DNA of 64,000 nt, taken from the NCBI RefSeq assembly GCF_020283565.1, contig NC_060064.1, positions 6,966,001 to 7,030,000 on the forward strand. The letters run 5' to 3'. Under the pieces are notes generated by a model that ran no database searches, was not told the DNA's origin, and worked only from the letters and a program-made list of their open reading frames with translations. Made by a program: the position numbers and the translations under genes. Positions 44,743 to 56,923 of the stretch are shown here, in pieces (the first letter of the stretch is position 1; each line of letters starts with the position of its first letter). The stretch is from Trifolium pratense (taxonomy: Eukaryota; Streptophyta; Magnoliopsida; Fabales; Fabaceae).

Positions 44743-46956
44743 GTATAGATTTCATAAACACTGCATCTCTCTTTAAATAATCACTTGATGTTGTTAATTG
44801 GACATGATATCCTTACCTCATTTTTTTTTTAGGTTTTCAGGAAGAACTGCACAAGACTTGCTTGATGCAGCATTTTGCAGATAAAGGATGGATTTTGATC
44901 TAGCTTGAAGGTTTTGATCATCTGTTATAAGAGGTAGTTTCTCTTCTTGCATCTCTTACATTATGATCTTTTTTTTTATTTGCGAAGTTAATTAGCATTT
45001 AGCACATGTATTATATGTTCTTAATGTTCCTGAATTTTCATCTATTTGATGTGAATTGCAATCAATTACAGTTATACCGAGACAATTGATACATAGGAAT
45101 TACGGTTATACCTGAGGAACTTGATTAGTCATTTTTGTTGAACAACCGTCAACCAACCAGCAACAACCAAAAAACGCACTCACGGTGATCTTTTGCACAC
45201 ACACATACATATGAAAGTTCAGAATAAACATTACACATTGTTTGAGATGTCATGCTTGGCTATTAACATGTTGATATTGTTTTGCAGGAGATAGCAAAAA
45301 AGTGCAAATTTTGAGGTAACGAGAAATACAAACGAGAGTTTAAAGATGGTAAAGGTAAATTTAAAATTGAATCATATTCGATTACACCTCTGATATGTCT
45401 ATTTTGTTCTTATAAAGTAAAAATTTGAGTATGAATTCTTTTTGGGAGTTGCAACCCTAAGTAGAGAACATTTCTTAGTTTTATTCTATCATTTTGTTAT
45501 GTGCTTAGAGCCTCTAAGCACATACTGCTTTTATTATTAAATAAAATCCTTTCCAAGAACCATATCCTAGACCTGTCCATTCCAAGAACCTGTCTATTCT
45601 ATACCACACCAGATTTGAATTCAACCTTCAAAAAATAGAAATAGAATTCAACCTTAAAAGGTCATAATTAATAGTATTATAGTAATAATAAGTGATTCAA
45701 CTTTATTACTGGATCACACTATTATCAAAGAATACTGGCCAGATTTGGTTTTCTCTAAACATTGGGCTGCCTCACACCTGTACCCTCTTTTTGGTCATGC
45801 TCATGTAACAATTTACTTAGGAGTACAGTAATAAAATTTTAGATATACTGAACCATAAAATTTAGATATACTGAAGCTATAGACCAATTCATTCATGCTT
45901 AGGTCAGGTCCAGCATAACAAATGAGTCCAAAGCTGATCCAAAGATGAATCCAATACCATGAAATACAGTGGATAAAGTGTTTTAGGAAGTTATTGATTC
46001 TTTTGATTTCTTCTCTTTTATATTTTGGTATTCTTTAAACACTATCAATTATCTTTTATGTGATTTCATCATCATCCCTTGAGGAAGTTTTCTTTCCCAA
46101 AAACAAAGATGAAAAAACGATCAAAAGCAGGTAAGAAAACTCATTTTGTTTTTCTTGGTAAACATGATTACAGAATGTCTGCTGTATATATTTATCTGAA
46201 ATTCTGAATTTTGATGAAATCATATAATATAGTCAATTACTTGAAGAGTCAGTGACTGAATTTTCCTTACTTATTTCTCGATTTCTTTCGGCATACCTGG
46301 CAACGGGAATGAATGAACATGTAGTACACACAACAACGGCAGCAGAATCTGCTTCACCAATTGGAGCTATAGGTGGTGCTGCTGAGTAAAGGAAATAGAC
46401 TATAGGCGCTTTCGTATGCTTTGAGTCTGTATTAGGTGGTAGTTTAATTAGTGTAAATGAGAATGTTAGCAAGTGAAGCTATGGCTTTGAAGAGATATTA
46501 GTAGTTTATTTAGAAGGAGCTTTATCTTTGCATAAGGATTGACTATTAACAGTATTTTATGGCCTACTCTTGACTTGTGTTGGTGTACTTTGGTCACTAG
46601 GATGTACTTTTTAATGTATTGGTGTCTTTGTTTGAAATATTTGGTACTCTCTTAATGAAATGTATCCAATCTTCGGCTAATAGTTTGAAGTTTTATAATT
46701 TAGATTCACCATGTTTCAAATCAATTATTTCATGGTTCCTAACTAACTTTCAGTTTCCTTTTATTAATGAAATGTGTTCAATTTGCATTCAAGGTTTTCA
46801 ATTTTATAGTACTCATATTCCAATTCAAATTTTTTTTTTTTGTGTTTTCTCTTTGAATAAGTTCAAATCTTTAGTGTTTTATCATTTAAATAACACAGTT
46901 GGAAGGGTTTGAGAATGGATTGTCAAAGTGTCAAACAATGTAAACCTTTAATATGA

Positions 46957-47285
46957 TTATAATTTCATGGCATCAGTCAATTCAACTTTGAAGAGCATCC
47001 GTTTGTTGATAAACACATCCGGTGCTCGTGGATATGAAGTAGAGTTAGGATCCTATATAGATAAACAGCCAAAAAGGACATTACCACAAAAAAACACAGA
47101 TAACAAACACATAAAAGATTAAACACAGTTACACAAAAAAAGTTACGTTGTTCATAGAATCTAGCAAATCCTGGGCCGTGATGAGAGAGAAAATATTGTG
47201 TAAAATGAGAGTCATATTGATGGAATACCTGGAAAATCACATGATCGAACATGACAAATGTTATTGATCCTATATTATCAATCAC
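46957..47285 (-). pseudogene. RPA-like OB-fold C-terminal exons, minus strand
   Basis: Exon 47229-47285 (minus) reads VIDNIGSITFVMFDHVIFQ with AG/GT borders. After an intron, exon 46957-47052 reads DPNSTSYPRAPDVFINKRML then FKVELTDAMKL and a stop. This is the part that normally follows the RPA zinc ribbon (VIDDTG..TFV.FD and a KKMLFKV-type ending), yet it is on the opposite strand from the zinc-ribbon exons 2.5 kb upstream. Remnant of a Helitron RPA gene or captured host RPA. Confidence 0.65.
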
Positions 47286-47902
47286 CTGGATTGTAATTCT
47301 GATTATCTCTGCGTATAGAGCTTTTAAATTTTACTCCGCTTAAAGGCCAAAATTTAATAGAGTTTCTTAGTCTCCACACCGTATATTAACCTCTATATAT
47401 CACTTGGGTCTCACAATTTGATGTCTTACTTTATTACCCGATTTATAAACTTTTGGATGTCGATCGAGATTCACAATTTTTTTTTATTGTTCTCCGATTA
47501 TCAATATATATTTGTAATTTTTTTTCCATTCTAATATAGAGGTTTTGTATCTTTCTAATATATATGCCTGTAATTTATGGGCGCTTTCTATAATTTATGC
47601 ACGCTGCATATAGAGTTTAAAAAATTGTCTCTGCTTAAACCCAACTTTTAATAGATAGTTTCTTAGTGTCTACACCATATATTAACCTCTACATATAACT
47701 TAATATCTTTATAATTTTTAAGATAATCGCTAAAACTATGAATTTAATAGAGATGCTTGAAGTAATGATATTGCAATTAAATTACTAAATGTGGAATGAA
47801 CCAATTTGATTAATATCGATATGCTTATGTCTAGCTTATTTTGACCCATAGCATTCATGATTGGCAACAACCATGATTGTTATATAAATGAGGTTACTAC
47901 AA

Positions 47903-47931
47903 ACCCGTGCATCGCACGGGGCGGTTGCTAG
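47903..47931 (+). terminator. Helitron A 3' terminal hairpin and CTAG
   Basis: Seven-base stem CCCGTGC/GCACGGG with ATC loop, then CTAG and target T. It serves as the rolling-circle terminator of Helitrons. Confidence 0.9.
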
Positions 47932-48596
47932 TATATATAAAAGATGATAAACATTGCAACCCTAATTGCAAACCCTAATTAACTACCCAATTAGTGATTC
48001 ACACATTTGTCTCATAACCAATTGTGTCTTGCCAATGTGTTCATATATGCGCCCAATGATTCAGTTCCACGTACATGCTTTCATCATATGTTTCTTGTAT
48101 TGCTTGTATGCTCATGAAGAATTATGTATCATCCCATAAACATGTACATCATCCTCTAATTGTGTTGTGATATGTAGTGATTTGTTATGTAGTGATTTGT
48201 TATCATAAGATTGTATTCTCATCTAATCCATGTGTCTATCATCCATCCATGATGTTTGATGATCCATACATCACCATCCAAACGATTCACATTCACTCAT
48301 TTGGCCTCCTTGGAACTTGCTACTACTTACTTCATTATATTTCCAAAGTCAACTTCCACATTGTATCATCATTGTTCTTCTAAGATGCTTATTGGCTAAC
48401 CAATCTTGTAGCTTGCTTCACAAACTTAACCATCACATAATGTAATCATTGTTTTCTTCCTTCTCTCATTGGCTATAGCTTCTCATTCTTCTACATTCAC
48501 GGTTTATTAACCAATATTTTCATCATCAACCTCTCCTCATTCATTATTTGCCTTCATTCTTTTACTTTTGCTCGCCCATCATCCCTCTTGCCAAAC

Positions 48597-50269
48597 ATGC
48601 CTCAGACTAATTGTGCATTCATTAATTGTGCAGCATTTCTCAATGTTGAAGCTGCTCAGGAGATTGATCAGGTTCATGGTTCTTATGTATGTGGAGTTGT
48701 TAACAGTATCAATACATACCAGATGGAGTATGATCCTTACAGTGTAAGATTATGATTTGGTTTTGTAAGATTATGGTTTGGTTCTGTTTCCTAAATTATT
48801 CTATCTATACTGGTTTTGTTATATGTTGCTACATAAAGATTTGTATTTGTCAATTGTTTTTTTTTTTTTGAACAAGTAGTTTGTTTTTATACACTGCATG
48901 TTGTCATCTTGATTGTTTTGATGTTGTTGAGGAATTGTATTTTGATTTTTATTATATGTATACTTATTTCAAGTTATTCATTTGCAAGATGTGCTTTGAT
49001 TATTTGATGGAACTGTAGTTTTTGGATTGTCCACTATGTTTATTGATTAGTTACATGCTATTTAGTGTGAAAAAATTTCTACTGGTTGGTGTTTATGTTA
49101 CTGCGTCCAAACATGTTGGCAGTTACTTGTGTAATAAGATATGGTATATTATGTTTTGGATGCGAGTATTATGTAGGCTACCTCAGTGTTTTTCCATGTT
49201 GATTGTTCTGGTGTTATGAAGAAGGTGTGTGTTGATAATATCATGTCCATGTATATTTGAAATTCCAGATTTGCAAGATGTGCTTTAGATGTTTGATGGA
49301 TGTGCTGTTTTGGATGGTTTCACTCATTTGTTGAATCTCCTTTTTGCTATTCTTTATGGTTACATATCTTAATTGATTGAATGCATGTTTTGGATGCAGA
49401 GATCTGGTAGATTACCTCAGTGCTTTGTTCGGGAGTTCGGTGACCTGATCGATGAACATGTAATTCTGCAGGATCCAAAACACAATGAGATTGAGGTCCG
49501 GGTTTTGAAAAAATGTAGTGAAATGTATTTTGAACAGGGATGGACCACTGTTAGGGATTTTTATCATATGTGGTTTGGAGGTTGGCTCAGTTTTAAGTAT
49601 GTTAGTCCCAAGCTTCTGGCCATAACTCTCATGACAAGATGGGGTACTGAAGTTGTATATCCTTTCCATGATCCTCCCTTTAAGCAGTTATTGGCTACTG
49701 GAGGTGTTGACCCTAAAATTTGTTCAGCAACTCTCCCGCGAATTTCATCCAATCCTTTTGTGTTTCCGATGTCATTCCGCCGTTCTTACTTTAAGAGATT
49801 GACATCGTATGATGTTGAATCTGGAATTCTGGTTTGTCTATTGTGATTTTTTTTACCTGTCCTACAAATGTTTATACAATTATAACACTAACTTGCAGAT
49901 CAATTGATACCATTGCAGGTTTTGCCATGGTATGGTTTTGGTGAATTCGCATTTGCATTTACTTTTAGCAAATTGGTATTGGTTGATCATACTGGATGTC
50001 GATATCCATGTAGCATACAATTCAGCGTTGATGACGAGGGTGAACTAGCTTGCAAGGTGTTTGGTTATTGGATGGAGTTCTGTAAAAAACATCAGCTGTT
50101 ACAAGGTGACAGAATACGTTTCGCTGTCAACGAGCCTACACGGGATCATGTCCTCTATGCTTGTGTTTATCCTCAGATCGGAGTAGAAACCACTCTCAGT
50201 TACCCTTTGAACGATGGTTCTTATTTACCCTTGTATGTATCCCAGCAACATTTTGTAGTGCCGTTCTGA
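48597..50269 (+). CDS. B3-domain protein, predicted three exons, in Helitron B
   Basis: Exons 49400-49831 and 49919-50269 join in phase 0 with AG/GT borders and give about 260 codons. Exon 49400 on: LPQCFVREFGDLIDEHVILQ, then FEQGWTTVRDFYHMWFGGWL, typical of a plant B3 DNA-binding domain (strand-loop-strand with a GW core). The second exon gives another B3-like half, SKLVLVDHTGCRYPCSIQFS and GDRIRFAVNEP, ending at TGA 50267-50269. A possible first exon, 48597-48743 (MPQTNCAFINCAAFLNVEAA), fits the phase and has a GTAAGA donor, but its content is not B3 and is uncertain (HGSYVCGVVNSI faintly recalls RPA OB folds). No internal stop, so it could encode a nuclear DNA-binding protein. Expression is unknown. 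Confidence 0.65.
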
Positions 50270-51128
50270 GTTTTGAATCTTTCAAGATGGTAGCTATTCA
50301 GTTTTCACTTTTGATTTTTTAGACAGTGTAGCTTACCTTCTAATTGTATCCTGGACATGATCATAATTGAATCTAATTTGATCCTATTGTACTATTTATT
50401 TACCAATGAATATAGTATTCTCTTTTGTGATTACATTGTATGGTTTTTGGAACTTAATTGTCTATTCATCATAAGAATGCATCTCATACGGTAATGTATT
50501 AATGATGCAGCAACGTTCTTGACTTTAATACCTTTAGATTCAATCAATCCAACAAATATTGTATATCAAGGTAAACTTAACAAATATATATCTTCATACC
50601 ACCAACCATCACTTGAAGCTTGTGACTTAGTTTCAGATCACAAAATATCCTCACAACATGTCTTGATGGTCAATGAATCAATGTATCTTGAAATAATTCC
50701 AAGGTTTTGAAGTTTTTTAGACCTGTGTCCTCAATCAGAGAATAGTTCTTTGTCTTGTAATGGACTAACCAATGGACTAACTTCTGATATAAACAAGGAA
50801 ACAAGAAGAATTAGAGTGGGAAATGTGAAATTTGGATTAAAATCAAGGCTTTTTTAGTGATGGCTCTTAGAACACAGCAATTATAGATTTTATTGTCTAA
50901 CAAATTGAGAATTCCTTAAATGTATCTATCTATGTGAGTTATTTGGATGATTGGTTGTAGCGTGCCTTGTGATAGATAGTCCACTCCATTATGGACGAAA
51001 CTATCCGTTATAATGGGATCCGATTTTGTTATTTATATTTTTCATTGGTATAAACTTTCATAGCATTTTTGCCAAACGAATCCTTTTCCTTTATGTTTTC
51101 CCCATGGATGCAATTTTTTACGGTCGAT

Positions 51129-52088
51129 TTAACGTGTACGCCGTTCATTTCCCTGCTTATATAATGTTGGTGCGATGATGTGTTCGGATCATATAGTTTA
51201 CATTTATGATCGAACCAATTTTTCGTAATATTTAGTACTGGATTTTGATATGTGTAATTTTTTGTGTTCGATTCAGCATGTTCGCCATTTATTTTCCTAA
51301 TGTACTATGGGTTTTCCATATATATAATCTCTTATTGTCAAGTTGACATGTTCGCCGTTTACCCCATCTATTTATATGACGTTGTAAGACGATCCTTTTA
51401 CTTAGAGTCTATTCGTCCACTCTTTCGCGATATGCACGTCTGGTTTTCGATATACGTAATTTGTTATCTTCGAGGTGACATGTTCGCCGTTCATACATCT
51501 ATTTATGTAACAGTATAAGTTGGTCGTTTCACTTATCGAGTGTTCGTCCAATCTTTCGCAATATGCACTATTGGTTCTCAATATATGTAATTTTTTATGT
51601 TCGGGGTGACATGTTCGCCGTTTATTCCTGTTGTCTTAATCGAATTATACACGATTGGTTTTCAATATATTATTCATACTTTACTCAGTTATTCATACTT
51701 AACGTGTACGCCGTTCATTTTCCTGCTTATATAATGTTGATGCGATGATGTGTTCGGATTATATCGTTTACATTTATGATCGAACCAATCTTTCGTAATA
51801 TTTAGTACTGGATTTTGATATGTGTAATTTTTTGTGTTCGATTCAGCATGTTCGCCATTTATTTTCCTAATGTACTATTGGTTTTCGATATATATAATCT
51901 CTTATTGTCAAATTGACATGTTCGCCGTTTATCCCATCTATTTATATGACGTTGTAAGACGATCCTTTTACTTAGAGTCTATTCGTCCACTCTTTCGCGA
52001 TATGCACGTCTGGTTTTCGATATACGTAATTTGTTATCTTCGAGGTGACATGTTCGCCGTTTATACATCTATTTATGTAACAGTATAA
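51129..52088 (+). repeat. 390-bp direct duplication with GTTCGCCGTTT sub-repeats
   Basis: 51129-51518 recurs at 51699-52088 (offset 570 bp) with few substitutions. Both, and the sequence between them, contain GACATGTTCGCCGTTTA spaced about 130 bp apart, so the region is a decayed minisatellite with a later larger duplication. Encoded frames are not meaningful. Confidence 0.85.
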
Positions 52089-53131
52089 TACTTTACTCAG
52101 ATAGACACTTCTATGCCAATCTATCTACCTTCCATGAATCAAGCCATTCTACTATTCATCTTCCCTTCATTTGTCAACGTACACTGTACTAGAGTGCATC
52201 TTGCCCAATGGAATTAATTCCTATGACTTTAACCATAGAACCTATATAGACAATAGTATAATAATGACTTGTGTCTTGCTTGACCAATCCAGCGACCTGC
52301 ACATTGCTTCCATAGAACATTCACTCTTCTTCTATAATAATTGCATTTGCTTTGGAACCATAAAGAACTTTTTGCTTCCTTGGCTATCCATGTTTATGAC
52401 GTATGAACAGCTATTCTCATGGAAGATTGTGATCTATAGCTATTTTACTTTACAACTTTTTAACCAATGAGACTATTATTCAATCTCACTTGCTTAATTG
52501 TGATGTTTCCCTTCATCTTCCTATTTGTCTAACGCCCAATATCCAATCCATATGTCAGCTAATGGTTTGAAGTACAATTCCTTTATCAAACTCTTCTATG
52601 CTATCACTTAGTAACTAATCTAATGTATTATTGCGAGCAATCTTATGGCCTACTGTTATATTTGACAGTTAAATTACATTAAACTATGCCTTCATAAACT
52701 ACTTAAAACTAAAAGTATGGTAGGAGTGATCTAATAAAATACTGATTTTTTGCTAGCCACTGATTCCATATCAACTAATAAACTAATCTTATGTTAGATA
52801 TACAAGTTATATTAACTTAATCCTTGTGGTGATTCTTACAGTCTGCATACTCTTGATCTTTTGTCCATCTTCCTGAATCACCCAAATCATGTCTAACATA
52901 ACAAATATTGCACCTACTGATATTTGCAAGAGTGTTGCAGTTGGTGTTGGCTTTTCCCCAGAATATGTGTCCCATGGCTGTTCTTCACAAGGTTTTACAA
53001 CTATCATCCCTTTCTTATATGCATTTCGTATATATTGTTTTCAAAATATTATGCTAGGTATGTCTGACTGCATAAATTGATTAGATTGAATCAACATTTT
53101 AATTGCTTTCCATTGGTTTATATCGTACCAT

Positions 53132-53560
53132 ATGACCTCAGATTCTTCTATTTCATTTGGTTTAGATGTTGCTGCTTCATCTACGGATAGGGACAATGTT
53201 GACCCAGTTGTTGGAAAGAAAAGAGCTAGGAAGGCTGTTGGAAATGGTGACATATCTAAAATTAATCAAAGTAAACACATCCCTGATTTTATGCATCCCT
53301 ATATTGAGTCTATTATTGATGTCAAAGGTGATGGTAATTGCGGTTATCGCGTGATAGCCTTAGCCGATAGGAACAGTGAGGATGATTATGAACTTATTAA
53401 AGAGAAAATGCTTGATGAGTTGCGACTCCATAAGCATGATTATTTGGAAATATATGGGTGTGAGAAGCGTTTGTCTTACATCCCAGATGCACTCTTGCCA
53501 TCAAAGAGAAAATCCAAGAAACGCGGTGTTGCATTGATCGACAAATGGTTAAGCTTTTGA
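53132..53560 (+). pseudogene. OTU-type cysteine protease, N-terminal half, in Helitron B
   Basis: Frame with a basic N-terminal part (VGKKRARKA), then IIDVKGDGNCGYRVIA, the OTU catalytic Asp-Gly-Asn-Cys block, then LIKEKMLDELRLHKHDYLEI. It ends at TGA 53558-53560, before the strand that should bear the catalytic His. OTU domains of this wording are common in plant transposon proteins (from memory). The frame starts at or after a possible acceptor (CTCAG at about 53136), so upstream exons may exist; 52889-53080 is open but unrecognised. Probably a captured, non-catalytic fragment. Confidence 0.65.
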
Positions 53561-53792
53561 ATATGAATTTGTACTTCATTTACGTTGTTTTAATTGCGAC
53601 ATGATACTATTTCAATTGCGACCTAAATGACACCCCCCTTTGATAATTTCCGCATGTTCATGACTAACTTTTTCGGCTAATAGCATCCATGATTGGTATA
53701 TAAATGATGTCCCTTAAGGAATTTCCATATACTTATGACTAATTACCTCGGCGCATAACAACCATGATTGGTATAAACATCATGTTCCGGCG

Positions 53793-53822
53793 AACCCGTG
53801 CAACGCACGGGCAGCCGACTAG
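53793..53822 (+). terminator. Helitron B 3' terminal hairpin and CTAG
   Basis: CCCGTGC/GCACGGG stem with AAC loop, seven bases, CTAG, then T. Confidence 0.9.
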
Positions 53823-54314
53823 TTCAATTAATTGCTAGGATCACACTACAAGATGAGAGGATTGAGATGGATTTTTTTCTCTTATTTACAAAATGCTTCC
53901 TTATACATTTTATTTTACAATGTGAAATTAAAGCTACTACTTCTTTTTGGTACACATAATCAAAAGCTTTAATGAGTCATTGCAGTGATTGTGTTGAATG
54001 GTCCACCAAAACTTATAGCTTAGTTGATTCAATAATACACTTCTATTTTTCATTGGATCATCTCAAACATTCTCATTGATCATTGGTCCAATACTTGGTG
54101 ATTTCATTGACTATAAGAGAAATATACTCCCATTTTAGGTAACAAAAATTATTTATGTCGGCTTAAGTGATGGGAATTTGTATTTTTATCAACTTGCTTC
54201 ATGTAAACATAATCATAATAACAATTATTGTTAATAGGAAAAAACAATTATTGTTAATAGGAAAAAACATTTTCTCCCTAGCTAAATTCATTATTTCCTA
54301 GTATTTTATATGTA
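53823..54314. other. Intergenic after the Helitrons
   Basis: AT-rich; a 25-bp tandem duplication AACAATTATTGTTAATAGGA... lies near 54220-54268. No gene recognised. Confidence 0.4.
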
Positions 54315-54592
54315 CTCCCTCCGGCCACATTTATAAGACAATATTCTCTTTTGCACACTTATTAAGGAAAAACATTTTTGTCTTGATTTTATGTTAAAGT
54401 TCTATTACAATTACTAAAATGACCTTATAATATTTTAATTTTGCATTGAGACTCTACAACCATCTTATAAAGTAGAATAATTAATGAGGATAATTTTGGA
54501 AAAGTAGCATTAAATAAAATTGGTTTTGGTGACTTTTGCTTATATTTAAGGCCAAAATTTTTTATTGATTTTTGCTTATAAATAAGGCCAGG
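54315..54592. mobile_element. Degraded Stowaway-like MITE
   Basis: Starts CTCCCTCCGGCCACATTTAT after TA. The right side has CTTATATTTAAGGCC and CTTATAAATAAGGCCAGG, which invert the first 20 bases imperfectly. The exact right end is unclear. Confidence 0.45.
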
Positions 54593-55879
54593 AATATTCA
54601 TTTTGCTTTCATAGTTCCATTTGATATTTTTATTTTTAATTTTCTGTGTCATGCTAAAAGGTTTCTCAAAATAGTTATATGTTTGAAAATAAAATTTTCT
54701 TATTAATATATTTAACTAATGTTTTAGATACTAAAAATTCAATACAGTCAAAAAATATTGACCGTCTAATCAAAATTGAACCGATCAAATTTATTGATCG
54801 CATGCAATCACACCCCAAAAAAATCTAAATCCCAATGTTTAACATTTTCCTAATTTTATCATATTTTGGTTCTCATGAGAGGATCCAGGACAGCAGGGCT
54901 ACAACAATCTAATATAGGTGCTCCACACTATGGGGATATATTGTCCTTTTATTTAAGCTTATCACACATTCACACCTACTCTCTCAATAACATGTGAATT
55001 CAGAATTTTTATATTGAAATTTCCAATTATTGGCAATTGGCAATTTAATTGACTCTTCAAGACTTGTTTATATATGGAAAATAATATTTTATGTAAATTC
55101 ATGGTAAGATATATTTAACCATAATTATTGTTGCTAGTCTAATGATAAAGCTAAGTTGTCTAGTCACGTATACAAAATTTCCTTGCAATCAACACAAGGA
55201 ATACTTTAAAAATAATGTAATTGAAGAGAGGGCTTTAATATCATCACAAGAACACACATGAGCTGGATTTTGTAGAATAAGTTAATCTAATCACCATTTT
55301 AAATGAGATGAATTTCTCTTTTCAAAAAAAAAAAATAGTTAAATTTGAGAATAGGTTGTGACTAGTTAAACTTTATATAAATAAATTTAACTAGTTCAGA
55401 AGCTTACCTTTGAAAGTATAAAATGGTCAATGTACTTTAAGATTTATTTCATACTTTCTAAAAAAAAGATTTAGTTCATACTAACATATATAATGATATG
55501 GTCTTGGTCTAAAAAGCTTTTTATGTGGAATATTGTAGCATATTTTTTTAATTATTTATTATTATTATTATTTTGTTAAATAAACTTTTAAAAATTGATC
55601 GCTTTGCATATTTTTTTTAAAATTATCTATAAATTATAAGTCGATTGACAAAATACTTAAATACTTTTTCTTTTTTTTACTTAAATCCTTAAGCATAATA
55701 TTTGTGGTGTTTTAGTTTAAACCTAAAATCTCTTAATTGTGTGTGAATTTCATGTAATATTTATTATTTTATTTATTAAAAAAAAACTAGCTTAACACAA
55801 ATTGTCCTAAGTTACTGGTTATATAAATCTATATATTTTCAACCCCTACATGAAAAAAAATAGTCAAAAAATTATTGAA
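54593..55879. other. Intergenic, no feature recognised
   Basis: Very AT-rich with many homopolymer runs. No coding or repeat structure could be supported. Confidence 0.45.
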
Positions 55880-55888
55880 TATATATTA

Positions 55889-56914
55889 GGTTAAATTGCA
55901 CTTTTGGCCCTCTATGTTTCAGAAACTTGCAATTTTGGTCTCCTAATTTTTAAAATAGCGCTTTTGGCCCCCTATATTTGTTCCCTTTTGCAAAAGGTCA
56001 ATTTTGACCAAATCAACGCTGATGTGGCAAGTCACTTAAGTGACTCAGCTGACACATCACATTTTTTTTGTCATCTAATTAATTATTAAAAAAATAAAAT
56101 GGAATGGAAAAGGCCAGGCAAATTAAAACAAAAAAACAAATAATCCTCCAGCTTCCATATTGTCAGCAACTACATTATGATGTATTTAACTACAATAGCA
56201 TTTCGATTCCATTGTTGATGGAGGTTAATTAGCACTTACCAAGTAGAAATGATAGGAGGAATATCATCAAAAAAATCACGCATGAAGAATTTTAATTAGG
56301 TTTTATAGCTTCATAATGATGCAAAGCAAATCATACACCGTCGCGTAGCCTTTAACAGGAGCAGCGCGCCAGAATTACATTCGCATGCGCTGTCAGAAAG
56401 AGTGGTGGTGGTGGGGGGGTGGGGGGTGGGGGGGTAGAAAAAAATTTGAGTCCAGCGGAAACTCCAGCGGCATTTTTGGACAGTCGGGTCGGGTGAGAAA
56501 AAAATCACATCGTTTGCATTTTGTTGTTTATTAATACATCAAGATTATGACCAGACCTTATAGGTTCTTTAAATGAGGAACTTACAGCAACTACGTTATA
56601 AGGTTGATTATGAGAAATTTCTTCATATTTTTTGTAAGTGGTTGACATTTTAAGTTTTTGCCATCAGCTATTTTTTACTTCTTCCATTCCTTTTAATTTA
56701 ATTTTTTAAATTTTTAATTTTAATTATTAAATGAAAAAAAAGTTGACGTGGCAGTTGAGTCACTTAAGTGACTTGCCACATCAGCGTTGACTTGGTCAAA
56801 ATTGACCTTTTGCAAAAGGGAACAAACATAGGGGGCCAAAAGCACTATTTTGAAAATTAAGGGACTAAAATCGCAAGTTTCTGAAATATAGGGGGCCAAA
56901 AATGCAATTTAGCT
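55889..56914. mobile_element. MULE-type non-autonomous element, 1.03 kb
   Basis: Long TIRs of about 200 bp: left TAAATTGCACTTTTGGCCC, right (reverse complement) TAAATTGCATTTTTGGCCC, both continuing through GTCACTTAAGTGACT. Flanked by the perfect 9-bp duplication TATATATTA (55880-55888 and 56915-56923), the Mutator signature. The roughly 600-bp interior has no transposase and holds a G-rich tract at 56401-56436. Confidence 0.88.
56401..56436 (+). other. G-rich tract, candidate G-quadruplex
   Basis: Runs of 7, 6 and 7 G separated by single T, preceded by GTGGTGGTG. The long runs can supply four G-tracts. It is the most GC-rich point of an AT-rich window. Confidence 0.7.
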
Positions 56915-56923
56915 TATATATTA

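Larger units (their letters stand above)
40657..47931 (+). mobile_element. Helitron A, 7.3 kb, non-autonomous
   Basis: Begins TCTATATATC...TACTAAAAGC (plant Helitron 5' end) after A, and ends with hairpin CCCGTGC-ATC-GCACGGG, GCGGTTG and CTAG before T, with no target duplication. No Rep/helicase frame is visible. The body carries exon-like pieces of host-type genes: 41698-41944, 43092-43660, 44391-44742 and minus-strand 46957-47285. This is the usual Helitron capture pattern. Confidence 0.88.
47932..53822 (+). mobile_element. Helitron B body, 5.9 kb, adjoining Helitron A
   Basis: Ends with CCCGTGC-AAC-GCACGGG, CAGCCGA and CTAG before T (53823). The sub-terminal sequence (AGCATCCATGATTGG, ACAACCATGATTG) is shared with Helitron A, so they are one family. 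No clean TC start is visible: after the CTAG of A comes TATATATAAAAGATGATAAA and GCAACCCTAATT, like a Helitron 5' end lacking its first bases. B may therefore start at the A boundary or share A's 5' end. The body carries the B3 and OTU frames below and no Rep/helicase. Confidence 0.8.

Noticed and set aside
51264..52088. Paired 84-codon ORFs (MFDSACSPFIF...)
   Set aside because: They exist only because a non-coding minisatellite was duplicated; no conserved protein features.
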